Assembly (NCBI GenBank): GCA_963556495.2
Contig: OY747700.1
Coordinates: forward strand, 5,204,020 to 5,268,019
Direction: 5' to 3'
From: Valencia hispanica
Lineage: Eukaryota; Chordata; Actinopteri; Cyprinodontiformes; Valenciidae
Length of the DNA: 64,000 nt
A program made the position numbers and the translations under genes. Shown piece by piece: positions 21,584 through 32,624 of this stretch (position 1 is its first letter; each line of letters starts with the position of its first letter). A model generated the notes under the pieces. That model worked only from the letters and a program-made list of their open reading frames with translations, did not search any database and had not been told where the DNA came from.

Positions 21584-21839
21584 CTTAAAAAACATTTCAT
21601 CATAGCTGATCAAAAACTGAATCGATTCTGGAGAAGGTTAGAAGAGGACAACATCTAAATGTAGACGATGATTGAAGGCCAATTCACAATTGTTGACTGA
21701 ATACATATAATGTTATGATCTTTAGATGTTTACCGTATGCTTTTGTTTAATTGTTTTTGGATTGTTTTGATCTTGTTATTAATTATTTTCCTATCTCATC
21801 ATTTTCTTCCGTGTCAGTTCTGTTTTACTTTATCTCTCT

Positions 21840-23430
21840 CATTAGCAAAGGCGAGTAGCAACTAGTTACATTTACTCAGTTACATTTATTTGAGTAACTT
21901 TCAGAAAAGAAAAAGGTACTTTTGGAGTAGTCTTAAAAGACCGTACTTTTTACCTTTTCTTGAGTAATATTTTTTATAAAGTATTGCTACTCTTGAGTAA
22001 AGTGTCTGGCTTCTCTACCCACAGCGAGTAAATTTAGTGAATGAAACTATATGCTTGTTTTAACCAAAGATACACGAGACATAAAGTTTATGTTGAAGTG
22101 AGACCTCTTGTTTGTACAAAAGCTTCATAATATTAACATTATTTTCAATCTGCTGAGGCTGTTGTGTATGGAACACCAATCTACTCAAAATTAAATAAAT
22201 AAATAAAAACATTGTGAAATAGATATCTACATAAAAATAGCAAATATATAACGTGACAATGAAATTGTGAAAAACACTGAATATATATAAAGTTCTAAGT
22301 ATGAAATATTTTTCATTTTCCTTTAAAAATCTGTTTATTAACATAATACATTATTTTAATGTCAAATATTTGCTAATAATGGGAATGATCTTTTAGCCAT
22401 TTTTATTTAATTTCATCAGTTTTTATTCCAAAACGTCATTTTCCCAAAGTCAGCTTATATTTCAAATTGGTGTTTTTCCCAGTGGCTTATTTATTTCAGA
22501 ATGATACTTTTCAGCAGAATGACTTCATCTGCCAATCAGAGTCAGTGGGTGGGACCTGCATGCTCATTGGCTGGTTCTTAAACATCGATCTTCCTGCATA
22601 CCTGTTCTCACTCACTACTGTGACTGAGCAGCCTGCTGTACAGCTAGCAGCAACATGCTAAGTCAAGAGTCGGAGTTGCATGAACTTCGTTCATCTCTAG
22701 CAGAAATAAATAAGCCACTGGGAAAAACACCAATAGGAAATAAAAGCTGACATTGGAAAAATGACGTTTTGCAATAAAAAACTGATGAAATTAAACAATA
22801 ATAATAAATAAATGATTCCCATTATTAGCCAAAAATGTACATTAAAATAATGTATCATATTAATAAACAGATTTTTAAAGGAAAATGAAAAATATTTCAT
22901 CCTATTGAACTTAGAATTTTATATATATATTCAGTTTTTTCACAATTTCATTGTCACGTTATATATTTGTTATTAATTGTTATCCAGATATCTATTTCAC
23001 AATGGTTTTTTTATTTATTTAATTGTGAGTAGTTTGGTGTTCCATAGTTGTGCCATTTGGAGGTCAAGTGGGGTTAGCTTAGCCTGGTCCATCATATATA
23101 CATTACTTACAGTAAGTATTGGTTTCATTAGTTTTCCTTTGAAAACTATTTACTTGGGAAACATTTTTTAGTCAAATTTGTTATTTTACTATTATGTTAC
23201 ATATTTCTATTTATTTGAATCTTCAGAATTTGCACACTAAATTTTGACCAATTACATAATCTATTGATATTAAATTATATGTTATGATCTCCAAACAAAT
23301 ACTCAATACTTGAGTAGCCTTTATGCCAAACATTTTTTTACTCTCACTTGATACATTTTTTGGATGACTTCTTTGCACTTTTACTTGATTACAACTTTTT
23401 GGCTACTTGACCCACTTCTGCTCATTAGGC
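21840..23430. mobile_element. hAT-like non-autonomous element with large internal palindrome
   Basis: Outer sequences carry ACTAGTTACATTTACTCAG and TGAGTAAC words on the left, and TTACTTGATTACAACTTTTT and GGCTACTTGACCC on the right, typical of hAT-type fish repeats. Inside, arms of about 330 bp at 22168-22499 and 22702-23046 are inverted copies (GGAACACCAATCTACTC against GAGTAGTTTGGTGTTCC; GTGGCTTATTTATTTC against GAAATAAATAAGCCAC). The spacer is about 200 bp of unrelated, less AT-rich DNA. No transposase. The exact termini are uncertain. Confidence 0.7.
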
Positions 23431-24024
23431 TATTTTTCTCCGATCCAAGTTTCCTTTTACCTAGTGTTTATACTTCTGTTTTCCTTCTGTTCTGTTTTTC
23501 CCCTCTCCTTCCTGTTACATTCATTAGTTCTTTTACTTTGGCTTTCTTTTGCCCTTCTTTATTCTTATTTGTTTAGATTTTGTCAATCTTAGTTAGCCCT
23601 TTGTGTTGGTTCTACCTGATGCATTTAGGATTATTTATAACCCAATAATTTGAGTCTCCTGAAACACAACCTCAGGATGTTTTTTAAACAGTTCTTTGAG
23701 GGTTGAAAAGCTGCTCACCAAATCAGTTTATGTAAAATATGTAACTTTTCAAAGCTGAAAAATACTATTTTCTTGGGCTGTTGTTCAAGTGGTTTGGCAC
23801 TTTCTGATTAGGCTCTGGTTCCAACTGTAAAAGAGAATGAGGGTAAATAATGATCCAGAAACCCGACCTGGTAGGTTCCTACAGTGAAAATGAACCTTAG
23901 TTTTCCTAAGCAGAGGTCAAATTAGCCGTGACCTTTTATTTGTTAGCAAATACAGAAACATCTAAATAAACCAAGAAGGGAAGCCTTTTAGGATGAAAAA
24001 AAATGAATCCGAAAGTTGTTTTAC

Positions 24025-24144
24025 CTTGTGTCCGAGGTTTCAGGTTCATTACAGAAATTTAGAGGTTCAAAGATCGAACAGTTACTCTTCATAGATAAAC
24101 AATCAGATCCTGGAGATTCTGTTCTCTGTTTGTGGTTCTGCCCT
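24025..24144 (-). CDS. nlrc3-like: NLR gene N-terminal repeat exon, copy 2
   Basis: A 120-bp exon with acceptor CTGTGTTTCAG before 24144 and donor GTAAAAC after 24025. It completes Arg with the first base and ends AG. The product is GQNHKQRTESPGSDCLSMKS followed by NCSIFEPLNFCNEPETSDTR. The core SPGSDCLSMKS...SDTR is the short N-terminal repeat typical of fish NLR-C proteins. It is almost identical to the exon at 25395-25514 (three or four base differences). The function of this 40-residue unit is unknown. It sits between the first coding exon and the RING exon. Confidence 0.85.
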
Positions 24145-24295
24145 CTGAAACACAGATGTTTAGGTTGCATAAGTCACTGAGAATTTCTCTGATGATATGA
24201 GTCTAGACCCAGAGATAGAAAGGGAGGTTTTTGACTGATTCCTTTGCTCACGATAAGATCCAGGCGTGTAAGAGAAAGAAAGAACTAGTGTCAAA

Positions 24296-25255
24296 GATCA
24301 TATGTAGACTATATCTTTGAACCCATCCAAACCCTATGTAAATGCATCGAGCAAATATATGGATGGATGTGTCATAACTTTCTCCAGCTGAATAGAAACA
24401 AAACAGAAGTAATTACTTTTGGACCTAAAGAGGAACAATCAAGAGTCAGCACACAGCTTCAGTTAATCCAGCTAGAAACTACTGAACAGGCCAGAAATCT
24501 AGGTGTCCAGGGTCACATAAAGGTCAATAACAAGGTCAGCCTTCTATCACCTGAAGAACATTTCTAGGATTAAAGGACTGATGTCACAACAGGACCTAGA
24601 AAAACTTATAAATGCCTTTATGCCTTTAGTCGGATTGATTACTGCAACAGCGTCTTCACAGGTCTGCCTAAAAAGTCAATCAGACAGCTGCAACTGATCC
24701 AGAACGCTGCTGCTCGTGTTCCTCACTAGAACCAGGAAAGTAGAGCACATCACCCCAGTTCTAAAGTCCTTACACTGTCTCCCTGCAGCTCAGAGAACAG
24801 ACTTCTAAATACTTTTACTAGTTTATAAATCATTGAATGGCTTAGCACCAAAATATGTTGAAGATCTACTGTTACTATAGCAACCCCCCCCCAGACCAAT
24901 CAGGTCCTCTAATTCCAGTCGACTCAACATCCTTAGAATCAGAACCAAACATGGAGAAGCAGCTTTCAGTTTCTATGCTCCTCTAATCTGGAACAAACTT
25001 CCAGAAAACTGCAAAGCTGCTGAAACACGGAGATCCTTTAAATCACAACTAAAAACGTATCTGTTTAGAGCCGCCTTTGAGTCATGCTTTGATGTATCAT
25101 ATGTTTTGTTTGTGCTTCTTGCTTTACTGGTGTTTTTACTTTATATGCTTTGTCTGTGCTTTACTGCTATTTTTATTTTGCCCCCTAATCATGTAAAGCT
25201 CCTTGAATCACCTTGTTGTTGAAAGTGTTGCTATACTAATAAAATTGCCTTGCCT
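24296..25255 (+). mobile_element. L2-like LINE 3' half (family B)
   Basis: Contains the RT C-terminal words [20 protein letters not shown] (24367 onwards) and [14 protein letters not shown], then a broken frame, AACCGCCTTT-like 3' sequence and the tail TACTAATAAAATTGCCTTGC. It separates the duplicated 120-bp exons, so it inserted within or after that duplication. Related copies: 28203-28990 (minus), 30650-31092 and 44580-44800. Confidence 0.85.
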
Positions 25256-25394
25256 GTATCTGGGGGAACAGAGCTCAGAGCTCATACGCATGCAAGTTTT
25301 TCTTTGTCAACAGGATTACAAACTGTTCATAAAAAGTTCGTCACAACAACATTATTCACCAATATATGAAAAATAAATTAGAAAGTTTTCTTAC

Positions 25395-25514
25395 CTTGTG
25401 TCCGAAGTTCCAGGTTCATTACAGAAATTTAGAGGTTCAAAGATCGAACAGTTACTCTTCATAGATAAACAATCAGATCCTGGAGATTCTGTTCTCTGTT
25501 TGTGGTTCTGGCCT
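25395..25514 (-). CDS. nlrc3-like: NLR gene N-terminal repeat exon, copy 1
   Basis: A 120-bp exon with acceptor TGTGTTTCAG before 25514 and donor GTAAGAAA after 25395. The first base completes Gln with the CA left by the first coding exon. It encodes GQNHKQRTESPGSDCLSMKS, then NCSIFEPLNFCNEPGTSDT. It is symmetric in phase with copy 2, so either or both can be spliced without breaking frame. About 50 bp of upstream intron (CACAGATGTTTAGGTTGCAT) is also shared with copy 2, showing that the exon and its acceptor region were duplicated together. Confidence 0.85.
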
Positions 25515-25685
25515 CTGAAACACAGATGTTTAGGTTGCATCAGTCACTGAGAAGTTTTCTGATGAAAACCATTGAACAACTCTGAACTTTTGAACAGCTG
25601 TAGAGAAACAATGGGTTTCATGTTTGTACATCTAGACGGTTGGATGGGACTTTAATCATAGTTTGATTAGGGGCCCCTCTTCGAT

Positions 25686-26400
25686 TCAGTTCAGTTTATT
25701 TATATAGTGTCAATTCATAACAGAAGTCATCTCAAGGCACTTTACAAAAAAGTGATTTCAATTCAATCATACAAACATTCCAGTCAGTTTAAAAGGTTTC
25801 TATTTAAGGAATCCCAGCAGATTGCATCGAGTCATTGACTCGCAGCAATCACTCTTCCTGAACGAATATATAGCGACAGCAGAAAGTCGCCTGCGTTGCA
25901 TCGTCGGCTTCACAGCAATCCCTCATACTGAGCAAGCATGTAGCGACAGTGGAGAGGAAAAACTCCCCTGTAACAGGAAAAAACCTCCAGGAGAACCAGA
26001 ACCAGGCTCAGTAGGAGCGGCCATCTGCCACGACCGTCTGGGGGTTTGAGAAGACAGAGCAGAAACACAGAAGGAACAGAAGATCTGATATAAGAGAACT
26101 TTCTATGTTACAGAAAGTAAAAAGTTGATAACAGGACACAGTGGATGTTCAGTTACTGGGAGCATCATCCCAGTCGATGCCCCCCGTCCAACAGGGCATT
26201 GCAGCCAAGCAGGATACCAGACCAGGTATATCTTCTATGGAGAGAAAAAACACTGAGAGAAAACAAAGTTAACAGCAAATAATACATCTGGAGAGTAGTA
26301 GGAGAGAAAAGTAGCAGAGTGAAGAAAAGTGGTCAGTCTGTCCTCCAGCAGTCTGAGCCTATAGCAGCATAACTACAGAGATAGTGCAGGATGACCTACA
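25686..26400 (-). mobile_element. L2-like LINE 3' UTR copy (family A)
   Basis: Minus-strand tail starting CAGTTCAGTTTATTTATATA, then CATCTCAAGGCACTTTAC, AATCCCAGCAGATTGC and GGTTTGAGAAGACAGAGC. It is the same sequence as the 3' part of the copies at 13799-14935 and 53976-54700. No RT frame is left. Confidence 0.85.
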
Positions 26401-26911
26401 CGTCCTTCTGTTAGTCGCATCACCACCAGTAACAACGTTTCAATACAGACTTGGTGCAATCTGGGAAAGGGGGGCGGAGTTAAATTGACTGAGCTTAAAA
26501 GCAATCCCAGATAGTTTGTTAGTATTTACTGAGATGTATTGGTGAATCAAACCCAAACACAAAGAAAACATTAAACTCAAAGTATCAGGTTGGATGGTTG
26601 CCTTGGGCCAGCTCTAAAAGGACCAACTAGGGCGATGATTGAAATATTGTTCATTTGTATTTTTAACATGTCCACTCAACCCATTAAGATAATTAGGTCC
26701 AAGTTGCTCCAAGTCATTAACATGCAGAAAACAGTCCCACTCTGTAAAATGCAGTTGAAACACTAAAACGGTCAAGGTCATTTATATAGCACATTTAAAA
26801 ACAACAGTTGACCAAAGTGCTTCACAAGATATCAACACTCATACAAATTATGAAAATTAATAAAACACGAGTATAGTTTTCTGAGAACTACTTATCCTCT
26901 CATCCACAGCA
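26401..26911. other. NLR intron segment, no gene seen
   Basis: No exon signature. A short LINE-tail-like stretch at about 26770-26830 (TTTATATAGCACATTTAAAA, CAAAGTGCTTCAC, minus orientation) is the only recognisable element. Confidence 0.4.
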
Positions 26912-28200
26912 GAGGTGGAAAGAGTACTTAAATATTCTATTCAAGTACTAGTATTCAGTACTATGATGAAATTTTACTCAAGTACAAGTAAAATTACCAG
27001 TCTAAAAATGTACTCAAGTAATAAGAAGCTTATTTAAATTGTACTCAGAGTAAAGGTTACTTAGTTAATTTTTTGACAGTGGTAAAAGTCTCTCCTGAGT
27101 AGTGCAAAAAAGACTATGGGACATAAATCTCAAACTAGTTGCTTTTTCATAAAATAACTTTTTTTAAAGTGAAATGGCAGATTAACTACAAATGTGTAAA
27201 TCAAAATGGGTAACACTAAGAGTCACAAGTGCTGTGACTTTCTCTAGATGACCCAAAGAAGAACAAACTGTCAGGTTCCATCACAATGTTTGTAAGACAA
27301 AACTATGCCAGACTGTGTTAAACCTGTCAGATATCTGAACATGTTAAATCAACTTTAAACTTGTCAAATAAACGTAGCAGCTGCTAAAAAAATAGTTGTT
27401 TTTGTTCAAAATGGCCCTGCCCTGATGTTCTTCTAGATTACAGCTCATTTAATTGTGTCCATCCTTAGAGTGTTACTCTCTGAACCTCCTGTTCATTGTG
27501 AGCAGCAGTTTTGAGCATCTTTAAAGTTGTTCGCTTTGCAGTAAAGTATTTTCTGTATTGGACAATTAACCTCTAACATCTTAATAGGTCTTAAGGATTA
27601 TTTTTATTTTATTTTATTCTACATATTCTAAATCACTCTAAAAATCCCATCAAATTTCCCAGCATTGGTAAAAAACAATAAAAACGTAATTTATTTGTGA
27701 ATGCCCCCCTAGCGCCTAACTCCCTGGACAGAAGATGAAAAGTGAACGGGTCAGTAGAAAACAAGGACGTTTACTCTCGTCATTCCCTGATGTCTTTGAT
27801 TGACTTCACAGCCTTTTATTAAACTATCACCTGACCGGGAAAGTAGTTCAGTTTAACTTTCTTCCACATGCTTGTGCAGGATTGATGTGGAGTTATTAAA
27901 AGCTGCTACCTCGGTCTCTCTGGGTAAACACATTATAACGATGTTTCCTTTTTTGAACTGAAGCCGAAGTGGTCGCCTAAATATGGCCAGTAGTTAACAT
28001 TCTTTTCTTTTAGTTAACATTTTTCCAATGGGGTCTCTTTGTTCGCTGGATTAATACTGATGTCAGGTGCTTCCATCTTTATCCTGATTCGCACCAGTTC
28101 TCCTATCCATCATGAATTGCAGTATTTTCGGGGCGCAATATTTTCACTAACATTAATTACTTTTTAGTAATTAATGTTATTAGTAACGGATACAATTGAA
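26912..28200. mobile_element. hAT-like element, non-coding remnant
   Basis: The left end CAGAGGTGGAAAGAGTACTT, followed by repeated ACTCAAGTA words, is a typical fish hAT terminus. The right end near 28165-28200 has AGTAACGGATACAATTGAAA and ATGTAGCAAAATACAA in inverted style. The 1.2-kb interior has no long frame. The right side abuts or is cut by the family B LINE at 28203. Confidence 0.65.
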
Positions 28201-28202
28201 AA

Positions 28203-28990
28203 TGTAGCAAAATACAATTCTTTAAGCCATTCAATGATTTATAAACCAGTAAAAGTATTTAGAAGTCTATTCTCTGAGCTACAGGGAGCCAGTGTAAGGA
28301 CTTTAGAACTGGGGTGATGTGCTCTACTTTCCTGGTTCTAGTGAGGAACACGAGCAGCAGCGTTCTGGATCAGCTGCAGCTGTCTGATTGACTTTTTAGG
28401 CAGACCTGTGAAGATGCTGTTGCAGTGATCAATCCGACAAAAGATAAACGCATGGATGAGTTTTTCTAGGTCGTGTTGTGACATCAGTCCTTTAATCCTA
28501 GAAATGTTCTTCAGGTGATAGAACGCTGACCTTGTTATTGACCTTTATGTGACCCTGGAGCTTCAGGTCTGAGTCCATCACTACACCTAGATTTCAGGCC
28601 TGATCAGTAGTTTCTAACTGGATTAACTGAAGCTGTGTGCTGACTCTTGATCGTTCCTCTTTAGGTCCAAAAGTAATTACTTCTGTTTTGTTTCTGTTCA
28701 GCTGGAGAAAGTTATGGCACATCCATCCATTGATTTGCTCTATACATTCACTTAGTGTTTGGATGGGTTCAAAGTCACCTGGTGACATTGTAATGTAGAG
28801 CTGAGTATCATCTGCACAGTTTTGACCAATCTTATTGGTTGTTATAATCTGGGCTTGTGGGAGCATGTAGATATTAAATAAGAGGGGCCCCAGGATGGAG
28901 CCCTGGGGCACCCCACATGGGAGTTTTGTTCGTTCTGATGAAAAGTTTCATATTGAAACAAAGAAGTCCCTGTCTTTTAGGTAAGACTCG
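28203..28990 (-). mobile_element. L2-like LINE fragment (family B)
   Basis: Minus-strand RT piece: [36 protein letters not shown] and [20 protein letters not shown]. The catalytic box reads CADD rather than YADD. Both ends are truncated: it lacks the 5' endonuclease part and the usual tail. It lies opposite in orientation to the copy at 24296-25255. Confidence 0.88.
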
Positions 28991-29469
28991 AACCATCCAA
29001 GTACTGTACCAAAGAGTCCGACCATTGTCACAAACCTATTTAACTGCTGAAACACAGCTTTTTGAATAATTTAACTGATGAATGGAAGATTAGAGATTGG
29101 CCTTTAGTTCTGCATTAACAAGGGATGTGGAAGTGAAGGAGATACTAACCCCACCTCGCTCTTCCTGTAGCCTAAATCTGAACTGATCTTTTCACATTAG
29201 TTTTTCTTAGCAAGTCAGATTATTCTCACAGATAAGTGGTTTAACTGAGCCGTTTGTTTTGTAATGATTAAATATTTTGCTCCCAGCTGTTGCTCTGTGG
29301 AAAGAGTAGACCTAACAAGAGGATAAATTCTACTAATTTAACTGATTATTACTTATTATAGTTTGTTTAACTGCTATGCGTGTTTTACTTCATAGATTTC
29401 ATCAGTGTTTTACTATTTAATCTTATATTAAATATTATTATATATCCACTGTTCATTTTTATATTTTAA
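28991..29469. other. NLR intron segment, no gene seen
   Basis: No exon or named repeat recognised. Confidence 0.4.
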
Positions 29470-29905
29470 CCTGCTATTTTGACCTTCCTTTCAGTATTTC
29501 CTCTGTAGAAGCCCTCTGCCTCGGTGGTCGGCTGTAGCTGCCTGGGTGCTCTCCAGGTGGAGCTTGGGTGGAGGTGGGGGTCTCAGCCTTGCCTACTCTG
29601 GGCACCCTGGGTCAGTGCCTTGGCTGCTGCAGTTAATGTGCTGCTGCAGGTGCGGATGGCTCCTTTGATGGCGTTTCCTTACCTGGCTCATCTGCACTTG
29701 ATCCAATGTCCTTTTATTGCCCCTCTTAAGTGTGTGCGTGCATGAAGGTTGCGTTGGGGTATAACTATTATCGTGCTTCTAATGATGTGGGGGAAAGATG
29801 GGAATGTGGTTTATTTGGGGTCATTTTAATTCTGTAAAGCAGCTTGAGTTGTAATTGTTGCATGAAAAGCACTTTATAAATAAAGTTTTATTGATTGAAC
29901 ATCCT
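29470..29905 (+). mobile_element. LINE-like 3' end (family D)
   Basis: The words CCTCTGTAGAAGCCCTCTGC and GGAGCTTGGGTGGAGGTG lead to a tail with AAAAGCACTTTATAAATAAA and TTTTATTGATTGA. The first half is found inverted at about 32400-32560, and the tail type also at 19370-19545. No protein frame. Confidence 0.65.
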
Positions 29906-30649
29906 GTATGTCATCACACTGATTTAAAAATTATATCGCTCACTTTTAAAGTCTTAAAATGTATGGAGCCCAGTAGGGATTTTTTTCATTATTGCGTTCC
30001 CTCGCAGTCATTTTGCATTCCTTCAGAATTTTTGCATTCTTTGTAATTAATTAGAAAACACACCCAGATCTATTTTGTATACAGTGACGGTGACAAGAAA
30101 TGTGAATTTAAAATTGCCCATATAGACATCTTTAAAGCTCATCAATGAAAACCTGTTTTTACTTTCTTGTTCTTATACATTCGTGCAGAAAACTGGTTGA
30201 AAATAAGTCTGTTAACTGGCTCTTCATGTTATTTGTGTATCTTTCGAGAGGAAATAGCTGATAACAGGAGACAGGACTGAAAACAGGTCCTTGATTTACT
30301 AGTCGGACTACCACCATGAAGAAAACTCCGCCAAGAAAACTACCAGCAGATGGCGATATTACCCTGTGAAAATGACTCAGAATAATTCCAATAGTTTGGA
30401 TGTTTATAATGTAAAAAATTAACTAACAAGTCATAATATATACAATAAGTACAATACATCATTGTTGTAATTCCTTCATATGGAAAAGGTATGGGACGAA
30501 GCATACACATATTTGATCACTGTAAATTCTGTTTGTAGCCTTTAATAAAATTATATGAAAAAGTATGTAAATAAATATAAATTGTTTAGATAAGGAATCA
30601 AACTATTTTATGATATCTCCTTAGGACCAGCCAATATCCCCAGCTTCAA
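29906..30649. other. NLR intron segment, no gene seen
   Basis: No coding exon. AT-rich, with no strong repeat signature I can name. Confidence 0.4.
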
Positions 30650-31092
30650 GAAATAATTTAAATTAGCCATCCATCATCCTTGATAGTTACCAATTCTCGA
30701 CAATCATGGAAGATCATTCATTTCCTCTTACTAAATATTTCATAAAAGAGAGCCGGGTCGGACTCTCTGGTACACTACTTGGCTGGTTTGAGTCTTACCT
30801 AAAGAACAGGGACTTCTTTGTTTCAATAGGAAACTTTTCATCAGAGCGAACAGAAATCACATGTGGGGTGCCCCAGGGCTCCATCTTAGGGCCCCTTCTA
30901 TTTAATATCTACATGCTCCCAGTAGGCAAGATTATGGCAACCAATAAGATTAGCTACCCTAACTATGCAGACGATACTCAGCTCTACATTACGATGTCAC
31001 CAGGTGACTTTGAATCCATCCAAACCCTAAGTACATGCATCGAGCAAATCAATGGATGGATGTGTCATAACTTTCTCCAGCTGAAAAGCTAA
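30650..31092 (+). mobile_element. L2-like LINE fragment (family B)
   Basis: A 128-codon frame at 30706-31092 reads [40 protein letters not shown] and [20 protein letters not shown], with an intact YADD box, but only the RT middle is present. It ends at [10 protein letters not shown], just where the copy at 24367 continues. It is a truncated pseudogene. Confidence 0.88.
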
Positions 31093-31109
31093 TATTGTAG
31101 CAGGAAGAC

Positions 31110-32075
31110 TTTCAGTAGTCGAGGTGCCACATTAACTTACTTGTAAATACATTATTAATGCAAAGAAACGCAATACTTAAAAAATCCTCTGTGTCCCCTA
31201 GGGGCTCCATAAAATGGTCTAGCCCAGGTCACAAATTGAGGCACACTGTGGATGTATTTAAAGGAAACATCTCAAACACTCGACAAAAAAAATTAATCTA
31301 AAGAAAGATTTCAGGAAGAAAGCTGTGAACCTCCACAAGTCTGATTCAACCTTTTGTTTAATTTACAAATACCTGCAGGTGTTGAAAAATTATAAGTGGG
31401 CATAAACAATATGGCAATGTCCAGCTGGGTCCTGTGTCCCAGAGATGAAATTTGTCTATCAACCCTTGAATAAAAGATAAAGATGGTGGCTGAAGCTGGT
31501 GAGGGAATGTCAACCACAAAGATACGTAGGCTATACCATCATGGACTGTCAATCAGGGAGGAAAAAGTCATACCTCTAAAATTAATATAAAAAGCCAGAT
31601 TATTATTTGCAAATGGAGTCATGAACAAAGAGTTAAATTTTTAGAGACATGGTCATTAACCTAATAAAAAATCAAATTTAAACATTTGGCCCTAAGACAG
31701 CCTGAGATTCCCATTCCAACTGTAAAGAACAGTGGCGGCAGCATCATGTTTTGGGGGTGGTTTGCTTCAGGAGGGACTGGTGCACTTCACAAATTCAATT
31801 CTCAGTCACATAGAAAATATATGAGCTTAGATAAAATGGTGTGTGAGCAATGTGACCTGCAGACCAGACCCAGTTCCAGCAGTTGTACCAGGAGCAATGG
31901 GCCAAAATTCCCAAAGTCCCAAGTCATACAGCCTAAAGGCAATTCTACCAAGTACTAAGGAAATGTATATAAACCTTTGATTTGGAAGAAAAAATACTAA
32001 TAAATGTTTTCTCCTTATTCTGGCTTTTTACAAACAGAAATGATTTGAGTAACCTTAACTATCATAAAACAGGAA
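31110..32075 (+). mobile_element. Tc1-like transposon, decayed
   Basis: A frame at 31686-31958 keeps IPTVKNSGGSIMFWGWFASG, the mid-transposase motif of Tc1 elements, and the following sequence retains SSSSCTRSNGPKFPKSQV in place of the terminal helix. Earlier parts are in other frames. The 3' side ends near TAAATGTTTTCTCCTTATTC. Multiple frameshifts; inactive. Ends approximate. Confidence 0.65.
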
Positions 32076-32084
32076 AAACATCTT

Positions 32085-32300
32085 ATTTGAGGGATTGCTG
32101 AAGAATTGCTGTGGTTGGAAAGTCTGCCCAACCTCACGCCGATGACTGACGCAATCTGCTGGGATTCCTTAAATAGGAAACTTTTTAACTGATTGGAATG
32201 TTTGTATAAATGTATTGAAATGACTTCTTGTTAAGTGCCTTGAGACGACATCTGTTGTGAATCGGTGCTATATAAGTAAACTGAATTTAATTTAATTTAA
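32085..32300 (+). mobile_element. L2-like LINE tail (family A)
   Basis: Matches the last 220 bp of the copy at 13799-14935: TTGAGGGATTGCTGAAG, AATCTGCTGGGATTCCTTAA, GTTAAGTGCCTTGAGACGAC and a TAAACTGAATTTAATTTAAT tail. Confidence 0.85.
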
Positions 32301-32379
32301 TGATAGAAACTAAAGGTCATGTGTCTTTTTATACAGTATATGTAAATATGTAGGTTTAACTGTATATCAAATCTAACTT

Positions 32380-32560
32380 TTTTCATAAAGCGCTTTACAT
32401 ACAAGAATTGCATCACAAAGTGCGCCCTGTGGAGGCAAGGCCGAGACCCTCACCTCCACCCAAGCTCCACCTGGAGAGCAGCCAGGCAGCTACAGCCGAC
32501 CACCGCTCCCGGGGCAGAGGGCTCCTACAGAGGAAACACTGGAACGGGGATTAAGATAAC
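32380..32560 (-). mobile_element. LINE-like 3' end scrap (family D, inverted)
   Basis: Reads on the minus strand as part of the element at 29470-29905: shared words GTGGAGGCAAGGCCGAGACC (inverted) and CCAGGCAGCTACAGCCGAC. Begins with a CATAAAGCGCTTTACATAC tail. Confidence 0.6.
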
Positions 32561-32624
32561 AGGTTAAAATATAAAAATAAGCAGTAAATAAACGTGATAA
32601 GATTAAATAGTAAAACACTGATAG

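Noticed and set aside
21601..21603. ATG pair as the start of the RING protein
   Set aside because: In frame, but the acceptor at 21585-21584 with matching phase to the upstream repeat exon gives the family-typical order. Kept only as an alternative start.
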